Positions 42,479 through 53,300 of a DNA stretch of 64,000 nucleotides are shown piece by piece (within the stretch, counting starts at the first letter, position 1; each line of letters starts with the position of its first letter). The stretch is from an uncultured Chloroflexota bacterium (GTDB lineage Bacteria; Chloroflexota; Anaerolineae; Anaerolineales; Anaerolineaceae), in the NCBI GenBank assembly GCA_902786265.1, contig CADACE010000022.1, positions 1-64,000 of the forward strand, written 5' to 3'. Made by a program: the position numbers and the translations under genes. The notes under the pieces are model-generated. The model was not told the origin of the DNA. It saw only the letters and a list, made by a program, of their open reading frames with translations, and did no database searches.

Positions 42479-42522
42479 AACGGCGCGTATCGGTAACAGT
42501 CACCGGTACGCGCTGTTTTTGT
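42479..42522. terminator. Bidirectional terminator
   Basis: GGCGCGTATCGGT (from 42482) pairs with ACCGGTACGCGC (42502-42513) around a short loop, with one G-U pair and A/T runs on both sides. It separates the convergent TPR gene and first DUF4157 gene. Confidence 0.7.
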
Positions 42523-42576
42523 ATTAGATGTTACTTTCCGGGGAAAAGAAAACGCTTCGGATCAAAGCAGGATACA

Positions 42577-44916
42577 TTATTTCTTCTTTTTCCTTTTCTT
42601 TCCCTTTTTCTTTATCTCAGCGAGCATAGCCTTATCCAAAAAGTTATCCTCGTAATGATTTTTGTTGACGGCGCCCGGAACATCATTATCTTCGATGAGC
42701 TGAGGACCCTGGACAGCAGGACCGGGGTCCGGTATCTCCGGCATCGGAGCGACGTTTGGCATTGCCGGCGGCTGCAGGTCATTGGACGGGTTCATCCGCT
42801 GATCTGCGTGTACGGTGCCGAAACCGAACCACTTGCTGATACCGCGCATTATATTGGTGAACCAGCCTCTCTTCTTCTTTTGGAAATTCCCTTTTTGCTG
42901 TTCCGTCTGGCGTCTTTCGTATTCCTTCACGATCTCAATGCTGGTCGGTTTGGCGGCGGCGCCTCTGGTGTAAACATCCTGGAAAGCTTCCGCCAACCAT
43001 TCGCTGGGCTTGGACTGCCCGTAAACGGAAGTCATCTTCTTTCGCTTAAAGACCTCTGATTGCGTGTCGATTTGACCTTTATAGATACGCGAATCAAACT
43101 GATTTTTTCCGTTATTCTCGTTATATTTGACCTCATTCAGCTCATCCTGGGTCATAACTTTCGGAAGAACACTTTGCAGAATATCATTAGAGGCTTGATT
43201 TTTTTTATGATCCTTCAATTCGGTATTCAGCGTTGATTCCAGAACATGCCCCAGTTCATGGTTTCCGGATCTGCCCAGATTACTGGAGCCGCTTTCTTCC
43301 CTTTGCTTATTATAAAAGTCACGCTCCTGCTGAGCTTCCTTTGAATCCCTGTCGAGATAAGCATCGTAATTGATCGTTGCTTTTTCCGAGCCTCCCGCAT
43401 AGGTATTTACAGACATGGTTTCATTATCTGTTTTAGCCTTTCTGGAGCCGACGGGTGTATTCCACATGATGTTCAGACTGCCGATCTTATGCTTTAATTC
43501 CGGATAATCCCGAACCTGGCGGACCATATTCTTCAGTTTTTCTTTCAGCAGCGGTACGTTGACCTCTGCCCCTCTTTGATAATCAAATTTTACTTCCCTG
43601 GCATCTTTTTGTTTTTTGTCTTTTGCTTTTTTATAATCTTCTTTTGCGGCATTAAAAGCTGCTTTTAATTCTTCTCGCTCCTGACCGGGAGGCAAATCTT
43701 TGCCTTTTTGCTGTGCCTCCATCATTCTGTTATAAGCATTGGTAATATCTGTATCTAATTTTGCATTGCGTTCCTGAAATGCCCCTGCCACAAGAGGATC
43801 TACCCTCTTGAAAATCCCGCCGGAATTCTTTACGCTGGGGATCGCCTGTTCAGCAATGTTAACTACCCTCTGGCTTCTCTCGTATTCCCGCCGGGTAAAC
43901 TCTCTGTTTTCCGTATATTCAAGAAAAGCGTGAAATGCTTCCTTTTCGTTTTGGGCATTATTGATTTTTTCCAGTACTGTACGGATCTCCGCATCGTTAT
44001 CGGGATTAAAACCATTATTCGCGAGCTCTTCAGCATTCATTTCATAGGCACGTTTATTGATGAACTGATCATTCTCTTTTACATATTTTGGAGGGCCGTT
44101 CAGAATGCCTGCCTGCATCGATGCCGCTTCCAGGCCGACCTTGTTCGTCCTGTTCTGCATGTAATCAAGGAAGCCTTCATATTCATCGATCCTGTCATTC
44201 ATTTCGTCTTTATTGATCACGGTACGGGCAGCGATATCCCGCAGGATCTCTTTCCCGGAATAATCTCTTTCCCCCAAATTTGCCAGAAATGAGATCCCGC
44301 TGTCTTCATTCACCGTTCTGATACGGTTTCCGCTTTTCTCCGCCAGTTTTTTTACGGGTTTTTTCAGGTCACTGAAAACCCGCGGACCAAAGGCCGAGCT
44401 GTTTTTCTGTTCCACCATCAATTCAAGATTGCCGGTATTGGCAGAAACTTCCCGCCTGTAGATTTTGTTCTCATCCTCGTCTTTAAAAAGCTGTACAGCG
44501 CCATAGGGAGCTGATTGGACTGTATCGCCCCGGACAGCACCCTGCTGCACGGTGTGGACCAGTTCGTGAGCGGCGACTTTCGGGTCAAAGCCGCCCCTGC
44601 CGAAGTACACGTCGCTGCCCTGTGCCCAGGCGCGCGCACCCATCGCACGGCTTTGGCTTATACTTGTGGAGTCGCTGTGGAACTGCACATTGGAAAAATC
44701 CGCGCCGAGACGGCTGCCCATTTCTTCCCGCAGCGAATCCGGAGTAGAGGAGGTCACATCCTGCGAGAGCTTCTCCGCTTCGTTCTCCGCCTGCTGATCT
44801 TCCATGATCCGCATGACCAGACTGTTGGGAAGAGATGTTTGCCTGCGCGGTTTCTGCTTTCCGGCAGAAGCCGAGTCCTTTCGGCTGTTTTTCCGTTTAT
44901 CATACTTATAACTCAT
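42577..44916 (-). CDS. DUF4157 effector with C-terminal zincin (1)
   Basis: 779 residues, no signal peptide. The N-terminal 30 residues are basic, then comes DUF4157 (about 30-125): SLPNSLVMRIMED, ADFSNVQFHSDS, GARAWAQGSDVYFG and AAHELVHTVQQGAV with an HExxH site. A long helical middle, with a Lys-rich insertion near the centre, leads to a second zinc site GNHELGHVLES, followed by SEWLAEAFQDVY, whose Glu is a candidate third ligand as in gluzincins. The tail has KKRGWFTNIMRGISKWFGF and then a Pro-rich end finishing in lysines. DUF4157 proteins are cargo of contractile injection systems and polymorphic toxins. ATG 44916 is set by AGGGGA upstream and by homology with its paralogues. Confidence 0.8.
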   Translation of the reverse strand: MSYKYDKRKNSRKDSASAGKQKPRRQTSLPNSLVMRIMEDQQAENEAEKLSQDVTSSTPDSLREEMGSRLGADFSNVQFHSDSTSISQSRAMGARAWAQGSDVYFGRGGFDPKVAAHELVHTVQQGAVRGDTVQSAPYGAVQLFKDEDENKIYRREVSANTGNLELMVEQKNSSAFGPRVFSDLKKPVKKLAEKSGNRIRTVNEDSGISFLANLGERDYSGKEILRDIAARTVINKDEMNDRIDEYEGFLDYMQNRTNKVGLEAASMQAGILNGPPKYVKENDQFINKRAYEMNAEELANNGFNPDNDAEIRTVLEKINNAQNEKEAFHAFLEYTENREFTRREYERSQRVVNIAEQAIPSVKNSGGIFKRVDPLVAGAFQERNAKLDTDITNAYNRMMEAQQKGKDLPPGQEREELKAAFNAAKEDYKKAKDKKQKDAREVKFDYQRGAEVNVPLLKEKLKNMVRQVRDYPELKHKIGSLNIMWNTPVGSRKAKTDNETMSVNTYAGGSEKATINYDAYLDRDSKEAQQERDFYNKQREESGSSNLGRSGNHELGHVLESTLNTELKDHKKNQASNDILQSVLPKVMTQDELNEVKYNENNGKNQFDSRIYKGQIDTQSEVFKRKKMTSVYGQSKPSEWLAEAFQDVYTRGAAAKPTSIEIVKEYERRQTEQQKGNFQKKKRGWFTNIMRGISKWFGFGTVHADQRMNPSNDLQPPAMPNVAPMPEIPDPGPAVQGPQLIEDNDVPGAVNKNHYEDNFLDKAMLAEIKKKGKKRKKKK

Positions 44917-44956
44917 GAAATCGGTTCCCCTTATAATACTGCTCAATTCGGAACCG

Positions 44957-46756
44957 TTAGAACTTGAACAAATCAATAAACTTGCGGAAAAGACCGCGTT
45001 TCGCTTTTTTCTTGAATTTCTTTTCCGTGAGCTTCCTCTGCCGGTTTTCGTATTCTTTCACGATTTCCTTGCTCATGGGCTTGGCATTTTTGCCGTTGGC
45101 ATAGACATCGTGGAAGGATTCGGCAAAAAACTCTACCGGAGCTCTTCTGCCGTATCTTGATGTCTTTCCGCTCTCGAAGAGTTTGCTGTTTTCTGTATCG
45201 ATCTGACCCTTCAGGACAGGGATCTTCCCTCTGATTTTTTGATTTTTATCATAGTATTTGATATTCTTCTTTTGATCTTCTGTCAGGACATCCGTCTTTT
45301 TTATCACCGTTTTGATGATGTCATCCTCATTGACACCGTGGTTCTCGTCAATAATATTCTCCAGCCGGTCATCATTGTCCGGCAGCAGCGAAGCCAGCCC
45401 ATGTCCCATCTCGTGGGTCCCGGCGAAATCATAGTTCGGCGCGTTGAACCGCTTTTCCTTCAGGTCTTTGGCAAGCAATCCTGCACGCTCATTCTCTGCT
45501 TCTTTGCTGTCTAAACGGGCATTATAGGTAAAATCGATCTTATCCATTCCTCCGGCAGAACCAGAAGATTCCATGAAAACATTCATTTTCGGATCCTGGG
45601 TTTTTATGTCTCCGATGTTGTTCCGTAGTTCAGGGTAGTCATAAACGACCCGGGTCATGTGTTTCAGTTTCTTCTTGAAGAGGGTAACATCCGGATTCAA
45701 TTTGTATTCATCGATATATTTCCCAGCCGGATTTCCTGTATATGCGGCAAAAATGCGGTAAGCTTCCTTCTCGTCCGCTGCCCCGTCTATCTCATTCTGG
45801 ATCTTTGTAAGTTCCGGGATGTTGTTGGGATTGAAGACATTTCCGTCCTTGTCGCCAACGGGCATTTCGGTTTCATAAGCACGTTTGTGCTCATTTTTCA
45901 CATGTTCATATTTCGGCGGCTGATTGATGAGCTGTGTCTGTATGGCAACGTCTTCCAGACCGTAATTTCCCAGCCGTTTGGAAAGAAGTTTGATGAGCTC
46001 CTCATACTCAAAAGCGACATCCTTGGCGACATCCTTATTGGAGATATTCTTCTGCATGATCGTGCTCAGGATGCCTTTAGAGCTGTAATCCTTTCCTGAA
46101 GCCAGGCTCAAAAATTCAATGCCTTTTTCCTTTGTATAGGGATGGTTTTTCCCGGCGCCTTTTTTGATCATTTCCTTCAGGGTCTTTTCCATGCGGTTGA
46201 AGACTCTCTTGCCCATATCCGTATTGAAGATCTGTGTCAGCATCCGCTGGACATCCGAATCCTTCAGTGCATAATTGGGCTTGATCTCCGCGTCGTCTTC
46301 ATTTTCCCCTTTTGCCGGGAGCAGCTGCACCGCACCCATCGGCATGGATTCGGAAACATTCCCGTGCACCGCTCCCTGCTGTACCGTGTGGACCAGTTCG
46401 TGAGCAGCGACTTTCGGGTCAAAGCCGCCCTTGCCGAAGTACACATCGCTGCCCTGTGCCCAGGCCCGCGCACCCATTGCGCTGCTTCGGTTCATGCTGA
46501 GGGAATCGCTGTGAAATTGCACATTGGAAAAATCCGCGCCCAGACGGTCGCCCATTTCCCGCATGATCTCGTCAGGGGTAGTAGAGGTAACGCCCTCGGA
46601 AAGCCGGTTCGCTTCATTTTCAGCATTCGGATCCTCCATGATGCGCATAACCAGGGAGTTGGGAAGTGACTTCTTTTTCTGCTTGTCATCCTTCTTTATA
46701 TGTTGTGAAGCGGAATCTGTTCCGGTCATTTTTCGTTTTAAAAATGCGTAACTCAT
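44957..46756 (-). CDS. DUF4157 effector with C-terminal zincin (2)
   Basis: 599 residues. Same order as its neighbour: basic N-terminus, DUF4157 with HELVH (about 125-140), helical middle, zinc site GTHEMGHGLASL, third-ligand candidate VEFFAESFHDVY, and the end KAKRGLFRKFIDLFKF. The DNA around the HELVH codons is almost identical to that of the first gene (for example GTGTGGACCAGTTCGTGAGC), so this segment was duplicated recently or is kept uniform by conversion, while the middle parts have diverged. ATG 46756 follows AGGAAA by nine bases. It ends 40 bp before the start of effector 1. Confidence 0.8.
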   Translation of the reverse strand: MSYAFLKRKMTGTDSASQHIKKDDKQKKKSLPNSLVMRIMEDPNAENEANRLSEGVTSTTPDEIMREMGDRLGADFSNVQFHSDSLSMNRSSAMGARAWAQGSDVYFGKGGFDPKVAAHELVHTVQQGAVHGNVSESMPMGAVQLLPAKGENEDDAEIKPNYALKDSDVQRMLTQIFNTDMGKRVFNRMEKTLKEMIKKGAGKNHPYTKEKGIEFLSLASGKDYSSKGILSTIMQKNISNKDVAKDVAFEYEELIKLLSKRLGNYGLEDVAIQTQLINQPPKYEHVKNEHKRAYETEMPVGDKDGNVFNPNNIPELTKIQNEIDGAADEKEAYRIFAAYTGNPAGKYIDEYKLNPDVTLFKKKLKHMTRVVYDYPELRNNIGDIKTQDPKMNVFMESSGSAGGMDKIDFTYNARLDSKEAENERAGLLAKDLKEKRFNAPNYDFAGTHEMGHGLASLLPDNDDRLENIIDENHGVNEDDIIKTVIKKTDVLTEDQKKNIKYYDKNQKIRGKIPVLKGQIDTENSKLFESGKTSRYGRRAPVEFFAESFHDVYANGKNAKPMSKEIVKEYENRQRKLTEKKFKKKAKRGLFRKFIDLFKF

Positions 46757-46936
46757 ATTATTTTCCTGCCCCTCCAATTTCATTATACGACAAATCAGCC
46801 TCACCGCAATCGCAAGTGTTTTGATCCTGTTTTTGCTTCATAAAATAAAAAACCTTTATCACTTTTATGCTGCCTTTTCCGATTTACATCCGGTTCCGCA
46901 AAGGGTCAGCCCATCAGACAGAAAGGCATCCGATAC

Positions 46937-48817
46937 CTAAAACCTGAACAAGTCAAGGAACCTTTGGAATAAGCCCGGCTTATTCTTCTTCTGCTGGACG
47001 AAGAAATTCTTTTTTGCCGCGTCTGTCCGGCGTTTTTCGTATTGCTTGAGGATCTGAACACTCATCGCTTTCGCGTCCTTGCCATGGGCGTAAACATCAG
47101 AGACAGCTTCGGCGAAGAATTCAGAAGCATCTTTGGAACCGTATTCGGAAGTCTGTCCGATCTTGGCAAATCCGGTCGCTGCCGGATCGGCCTCCTCCCA
47201 TACGTTTTTCTTTGTAAATGTTTCTTTGGTTTTCACACTTGCATAATCCATGGGCAAACCGTTGTGCATATACGCCTGAGAGGCGGCCCCCCTCAGCATC
47301 CTGCTTTCCGGCTGATGGTAAGCATTATCGCCAATGGCCTGCATTTCATCTTCAGGATCCAGCAGCGTGGAGGCCAGAACATGTCCCAATTCATGTGTAC
47401 CGGCATAATCCCTGTGAGCCATGAGAATGTTATGATGTCTTGCATCCCAATCCTTATAATCTCGTTCACTCTCTCCCTCCTGTCCCTGCCTGTCCATCCA
47501 CGCGTTGTAATGCATCGTTGCTTTATGCCGGTATCCCAGGGTCCCTTCAGTGCCCATGATCGCTTGATTGTCTTCTTTTTCCTTTTTGCCGGTGTTTTTA
47601 TTGACGACCGTTTTGGTCTTTGCCATGGTCTTCATATCGCCGATGCTGCCGCGAAGCTCCGGATAATCAATTATGACCCGGGCCATGTGCTTGAGCTTCT
47701 TTTTGAGCATGTTCACATCCAGGTTTTTTGCTGTTCCGGCACTGTCCTTGAACACTCCTTTGGCATTGCCGGCGAAGGATGCGAATATTTTGTATGCCGT
47801 TTTTGCGTCATTTGCATGGTCGATTTTCTCCTGGACTTCTGTCAGTTCCGGGTCTTTCGTCGGATTGAAGACCATCTCATTTTCTGTATCTTTGCTGTGG
47901 TTTTCCAGTTCCCAGGCGCGTTTGGCACGGGTTTCTTTCGTGCTGCGGGTGTGCTGGTATTTTGCCGGCCGGCTGTTCATCTGGTTTTCCACCGCGATTT
48001 CTTCTATACCGAATTCACCCAGCCCCTGCGTGAGAAATTTGAAGAAATACTTGTATTCATAGGCACGATCTTTGGCATTATCTTTGGACTCAAGCGGTTT
48101 ACCCGCTATCTCCTGCAGGATCTCTTTTGCCGCGTGTACGCGGTTCGCCCCTTCAACCAGAAAATGGACCGCGGTCTCCGGCGAATAATTCTGGACCGGC
48201 TTTCCCGCCCCCTTCTGGATCATTTCCTTGAGTTTGCTGTCAATGTTCCGGTAACAAATACGGCCAAATTGTGAATTGAACGCGGTGAGGAGCACGCTTT
48301 CGAGCGGATCGCCCCCGGATTTTTTCGCGTCAGCGATGGCATCCGTGTTGATGTCATCTTTTTCCTCATCTTTAGGCCACATCTGGACCGCACCCATCGG
48401 CATGGATTCCGAGACATTGCCCTGCACCGCGCCCTGCTGGACGGTATGCACCAGCTCATGCGCGGCGACCTGCGGATCAAAGCCGCCCTTGCCGAAGTAG
48501 ACGTTGCTGCCCTGCGCCCAGGCACGTGCACCGAGCGCCTCACTTCGGTTCATGCTTTGGGAATCACTGTGAAACTGCACATTGGAGAAATCCGCGCCAA
48601 GACGGCTGCCCATCTCGCGCATGATCTCATCCGGAGTCGTGGAAGTTACACCAACGGAAAGGCGGTCGGCTTCTTTCTCTGCCTGCGAATCCTCCATGAT
48701 ACGCGACACAAGACTGTTGAGAAGGGACTGCCGTTCCCTGGATGCTTTTTTCTCTGTCCGGGGCTGAGAATCAAATCTGTTCTGATTCGTTTTCCGTTTG
48801 TCATAGGTCATATACAT
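46937..48817 (-). CDS. DUF4157 effector with C-terminal zincin (3)
   Basis: 626 residues. Basic N-terminus (YDKRKTNQNRFDSQPRTEKK), DUF4157 with HELVH, helical middle, zinc site GTHELGHVLAST, third-ligand candidate SEFFAEAVSDVY and the end KNKPGLFQRFLDLFRF, the same C-terminal motif as its neighbours. The start is uncertain: ATG 48817, ATG 48811 or GTG 48829; none has a strong ribosome site. All three proteins share DYPELR.SIGDM and the LD..E.ERD segment before the zinc site. Cytoplasmic target unknown. Confidence 0.8.
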   Translation of the reverse strand: MYMTYDKRKTNQNRFDSQPRTEKKASRERQSLLNSLVSRIMEDSQAEKEADRLSVGVTSTTPDEIMREMGSRLGADFSNVQFHSDSQSMNRSEALGARAWAQGSNVYFGKGGFDPQVAAHELVHTVQQGAVQGNVSESMPMGAVQMWPKDEEKDDINTDAIADAKKSGGDPLESVLLTAFNSQFGRICYRNIDSKLKEMIQKGAGKPVQNYSPETAVHFLVEGANRVHAAKEILQEIAGKPLESKDNAKDRAYEYKYFFKFLTQGLGEFGIEEIAVENQMNSRPAKYQHTRSTKETRAKRAWELENHSKDTENEMVFNPTKDPELTEVQEKIDHANDAKTAYKIFASFAGNAKGVFKDSAGTAKNLDVNMLKKKLKHMARVIIDYPELRGSIGDMKTMAKTKTVVNKNTGKKEKEDNQAIMGTEGTLGYRHKATMHYNAWMDRQGQEGESERDYKDWDARHHNILMAHRDYAGTHELGHVLASTLLDPEDEMQAIGDNAYHQPESRMLRGAASQAYMHNGLPMDYASVKTKETFTKKNVWEEADPAATGFAKIGQTSEYGSKDASEFFAEAVSDVYAHGKDAKAMSVQILKQYEKRRTDAAKKNFFVQQKKNKPGLFQRFLDLFRF

Positions 48818-48978
48818 GACATCTCTCACTCACGGCAAAAAGGCAATTCCGCCGAAATTCTCCGTATTCTCTCATATTTATATCCCGCATCAGGATCCTC
48901 CGACAAGTTATAAAATCCTGAACATCGGATCTTTTTTCCAATTTTTTCCGGCTCACACAAACCTTACAATGACTGCTT

Positions 48979-49908
48979 TCAGTCGGCCTGACCGATCATC
49001 TTCAAAAATTCCTGATTGCTTATTACCGTTTCACTGATCCCGGTAGGAATATTCAATTCTTCACAGCGTTTCTGAATCGCCTCATCATTATATCCATCGG
49101 CAGAGATCCCGGTTTTTTTCCGGATCCAGGCGATCTCACTCTGAGCCTGACGGGAAGGTTCGAAATGCAGGCTCTGCATATACAGCATCACCGCGTCTTC
49201 AAACGAACCTGTTTCCGACAAACAGTAAGCCAGATCCCGATACCCCCGGGCAAGATCCGCGCGGGTGTGTGCGCATTTAAGCGACCACAATGCGTTCTGA
49301 GCGGCTTCCTTGTATTGTCCCGTTCGTTTATAAGCCTCTCCGAGTTCAAATAAAAACCGGGGGCACACCGGATCAAAATCAATGAGTGACTTCAGGATAT
49401 CCACGGCTTCTTCCGCGCGTCCCATTTCGATGAGCAGCGAACCGGTTGTAAAAAGGATCCGTGAAGGATGTATGGGATGCCGGCCGATTTCCCGGTTTCC
49501 GATCTCCTCCTGATAGAGGTCCTGAAAAACCAGGGAATCCAGAAAACTGTCAAAATCCATCCAGACCGTATCGTCGGAAAGTACATAAAACCGGATGACA
49601 TCACACAGGGCAAACAGTTTTTCAAGCGCTTCATCATACTTATGGAGGTTGATCAGCCGGCAGGCTTCTGCAAAATCATCATCCGTTATCTTGAGCATAT
49701 CGTTATAAATATCTGAAAAAAGCCCATCATCCTCTTCAGAAGCAAGGGAAAAGATCCTGCGGGCGATCTCTGACTGCAGTTCCTCAGTACCAGGTACCCC
49801 TCGATAGCGTTCCCCATACTCATTCCAGATTTCAGCATCCTTTTCGGCATCACCGGTCAGTTTGCTTTCGATTTCGGATATGATTTGTTTCATTTCGTTT
49901 TCTTCCAT
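48979..49908 (-). CDS. TPR-repeat protein flanking the DUF4157 cluster (paralogue 2)
   Basis: 309 residues, acidic and soluble, paralogous over its length to the protein at 41476-42408 (MEENEMKQIISEIESKLTGDAEKDAEIWNEYGERYRG; RFLFELGEAYKRTGQYKEA; YRDLAYCLSETGSFEDAVMLYMQSL). It lies upstream of the three DUF4157 genes on the same strand, so it may share their transcript. The SD GGAGAAG is five bases before the ATG. Likely an adaptor or chaperone for these effectors, by position. Confidence 0.65.
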   Translation of the reverse strand: MEENEMKQIISEIESKLTGDAEKDAEIWNEYGERYRGVPGTEELQSEIARRIFSLASEEDDGLFSDIYNDMLKITDDDFAEACRLINLHKYDEALEKLFALCDVIRFYVLSDDTVWMDFDSFLDSLVFQDLYQEEIGNREIGRHPIHPSRILFTTGSLLIEMGRAEEAVDILKSLIDFDPVCPRFLFELGEAYKRTGQYKEAAQNALWSLKCAHTRADLARGYRDLAYCLSETGSFEDAVMLYMQSLHFEPSRQAQSEIAWIRKKTGISADGYNDEAIQKRCEELNIPTGISETVISNQEFLKMIGQAD

Positions 49909-50315
49909 CCGCTTCTCCGCTTCTTTTTAATAAATAATGATTTCAATGATCTGATTTCGTATCGTTCAGTTAATTAATCAGCCTTTGGAAATACTGACAG
50001 ACGTCCCAACCGTTTTTATCTGTGTAAATAGAAATCTACACGTAATATTATGCAGGTACGGTATAAGACATTATTAAGCAATTATATATTATTTTTTATG
50101 AATTACAGATAAGAAATATATAAAACCCGGCACCGGCTTTCGGAATATCTTTGGAATGAAACAAAACTGACCCTCCGCTCCGTTTTTTCACCCGTTATGA
50201 CGATAAGCAGGGAGAAATTTAAGTGGAAAAAAACTAAACAAAACTCATTATTTCAATGTTATAATAGTTAAACAAAGTGTTGCCTGTAAGTAATTGCTGC
50301 CGGAGAGTGTCGTTT
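49909..50315 (+). promoter_or_regulatory. Divergent promoter region with extended -10 box
   Basis: About 405 AT-rich bp between two divergent genes. For the plus-strand GGDEF/EAL gene, TGTTATAAT at 50257-50265 is an extended -10 element; the region 17 bases before it does not match a -35 box. GGAGAG at 50302-50307 is the ribosome site. Nothing else is recognised. Confidence 0.4.
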
Positions 50316-53300
50316 ATGGAAAGATACCATTTTACTGCAGAGAAGCAAGCTCTCATGGAGGGTATGCAGATACCATTCGCGATATTCCAGCGTGTGGACA
50401 ACAGAATCGTGACTATTGTCGTCTCCAACGGCTTTTGCGAGCTCCTCGGATGCGGGGACCGCGCAAAGGTGTATGCCATGCTGGATCATGACACTTTCCA
50501 AAATGTACATCAGGATGATGCCGCGAGGCTCGGCAACGCTGTCCTCCGCTTCATGAAAAACGGAGGACGCTTTGAATCTGTATACCGCCTGAAAAACCCG
50601 AATGGGTCCGGTTATCTTGTCATCCATGCCTTCGGGCGGCAGATATTTACCGAAACAGGCGAGGGCCTGGCGCAGATCTGGTATGCTGACGAGGGTGTTT
50701 ACAGCGAAGAAAGAAACCGGGAAAGAGCGGAACTGAGCGAATCCCTGTCCAATGCGCTTCAAGAGGAAAGCATTCTGCGCGCCAGTTATTATGACTACCT
50801 GACCGGCCTGCCGAGCATGACCTATTTCTTTGATCTGGCGGAAACCGACAAACAGGCTATCCGTGCGAAAGGCGGAAATCCCGTGCTGCTTTATATGGAT
50901 TTCAGCGGTATGAAATTCTATAATACACGCTATGGCTTTGCGGAAGGAGATAAGCTCCTCAGGGCTTTCGCGAGAATACTCATCAAATTATTCGGCGCGG
51001 AGCACTGCTGCCGTATCGGGGCAGATCATTTCGCGGTGCAGACAGAGGAAACCGGCCTCCAGGAAAAAATCCGCGAATTACAGGATGAATGCCGGACAAT
51101 GAACGACGGGAAAACGCTCCCGCTGCATATCGGTATTTATCCGAGAGAGACGGTAAGTGTACATACCAGCATAGCCTGCGACCGCGCAAAGCTTGCCTGC
51201 AGCGCGCTCAGGGGAACCTACGGTATGGCTGTGAATTACTACAGCCAGAACCTGCATGATGATGTCGAAAAAAGGCAGTACATCATTGAGAACCTTGACC
51301 GGGCTCTCAGCGAAAATTGGATCCGGGTCTATTATCAGCCGATCATCAGAGTAGCCAATGACCAAGTATGCGACGAGGAAGCATTATCCCGCTGGATCGA
51401 TCCTGTCAGAGGGTTTCTTTCCCCCGCGGATTTTATTCCGGCATTGGAAGAATCGAAGCTGATCTATAAGCTCGATCTCTTTGTTGTCGAAGAGGTCATC
51501 AAAAAGATAAAGAAAATGGCAGAGGCCGGTATGTATGCGCTGCCTCAGTCCGTAAATCTTTCCCGATCTGATTTCGACAGCTGCGATATTGTCGAGGAGA
51601 TCCGCCGCCGCGTGGATGACGCCGGCATCGACCGGTCTCTGCTGACCATTGAGATCACGGAAAGCATCATCGGCAGCGATTTTGAATTCATGAAGGAGCA
51701 GGTCGAACGTTTCCAGCGGCTGGGCTTCCGGGTATGGATGGACGATTTTGGCAGCGGATATTCCTCACTTGATGTACTTCAGAGCATTCACTTTGATCTC
51801 ATCAAACTGGATATGCGTTTCATGCAGCAGTTCAGCAGCAAAGACGAATGCAGGATCATACTGACAGAACTGGTCAAGATGGCGATCGGCCTTGGTGTCG
51901 AGACTGTATGCGAAGGGGTAGAAAAATCCGAACAGATCGAGTTCCTCCGGGAGATCGGATGCACAAAGGCACAAGGCTATTTCTACAGCAAGCCGCTCCC
52001 GCTTGACGATATCCTCGGAATGGTCAACAGCGGGAAGGATATCCGCTTTGAGAATCCGGAAGAGACAGATTATTACGCCACGCTGGGACGGATCAACCTG
52101 TATGACATGGCTGTGATCGCCAGCGAAGGCGATGATTCGTTCCGCCGGTTTTTTGATACCCTGCCGATGGCCATCATGGAGGTTCATGATAATAAGGCAA
52201 AGTTCAGCCGCTGCAACAAGTCCTACCGTGATTTTTCGAAAAGGATTTTCGGAGTCGACATTATCGGTTATGAGTTTGATGCAGCCGGCGTTTCCGGAAA
52301 AAGGGATTCTGCTTTTATGGGTGCGGTTCTGCGCTGTGCGCGGGACGGCAACCGTGCGATGATCGATGAACCGATCGATGAGAAAACCACGATCCACACG
52401 TTTATCCGGCGGATCGCGGTAAATCCTGTTACGGGTACAGCCGCGGTCGCCATTGCTGTTCTGGCGATAATGGAAGAAAAAGGGGATTCCGGCGCCAGCT
52501 TTACGGACATCACACGGGCTTTGTCCTCCGACTATATCAACCTCTATTATGTGGATATCGAATCCGAACATTTTATCGAGTATACGCCAAACGCAAGCCG
52601 GGAAGATTTAGTGCTGGAACGGCGCGGTGCGGATTTCTTTAACGCCAGCGCAAAGAGTGCGCAGCTGTTTATTTACAAAGAAGACAGGGACTATTTCCTC
52701 GGCTCTTTCACAAAAGAAAACGTTATGCGCATGCTGGATGAGTATGGTCATTTTACGCTGACCTACCGGCTGCTGGTGGAGGGAAATCCCACATATGTGA
52801 GCATGAAAGCTGTGCGCATGCGCACCGATAAAAAGCATATCATAATCGGTGTCAGCAACGTGGACGCTCAGATGCGCCAGAAGGAAGCGATAGCGAGGCT
52901 CCAGGCGGAGCAGACAACTTATTCGCGTGTCAATGCGCTCACAAAAGGATTCATCTGTATTTATACGGTCGATCCTGTTACAGGTCATTACGTCGAGTAC
53001 AGTGCCAGCATGGATTATGACGGACTGGATCTTGACAAAGAAGGTGATGATTTCTGGACATCTGCCCAAAAGGAAAGTGTGAGTCATATATTTCCTGAGG
53101 ATGTCGAGAAATTCCAGACGCTCCTGACGCGTGAAAAAGTAATGGAGGAGATCGAACAACGGGGCACCTTCACAATGCAATACCGGATGTTTTTGGGCAA
53201 AGAACCGAAGTACGTTACTTTACAGGCAGCGCTGGTAGAAGAAAAAGACGGTCCGCAGCTCATCATCGGTGTGAACAATGTCGATGATCTGGTCAGACGC

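Noticed and set aside
47042-48274. 410-codon plus-strand frame opposite the third DUF4157 gene
   Set aside because: Phe/Cys-rich mirror translation of a charged helical protein; the minus-strand gene is conserved with two paralogues.
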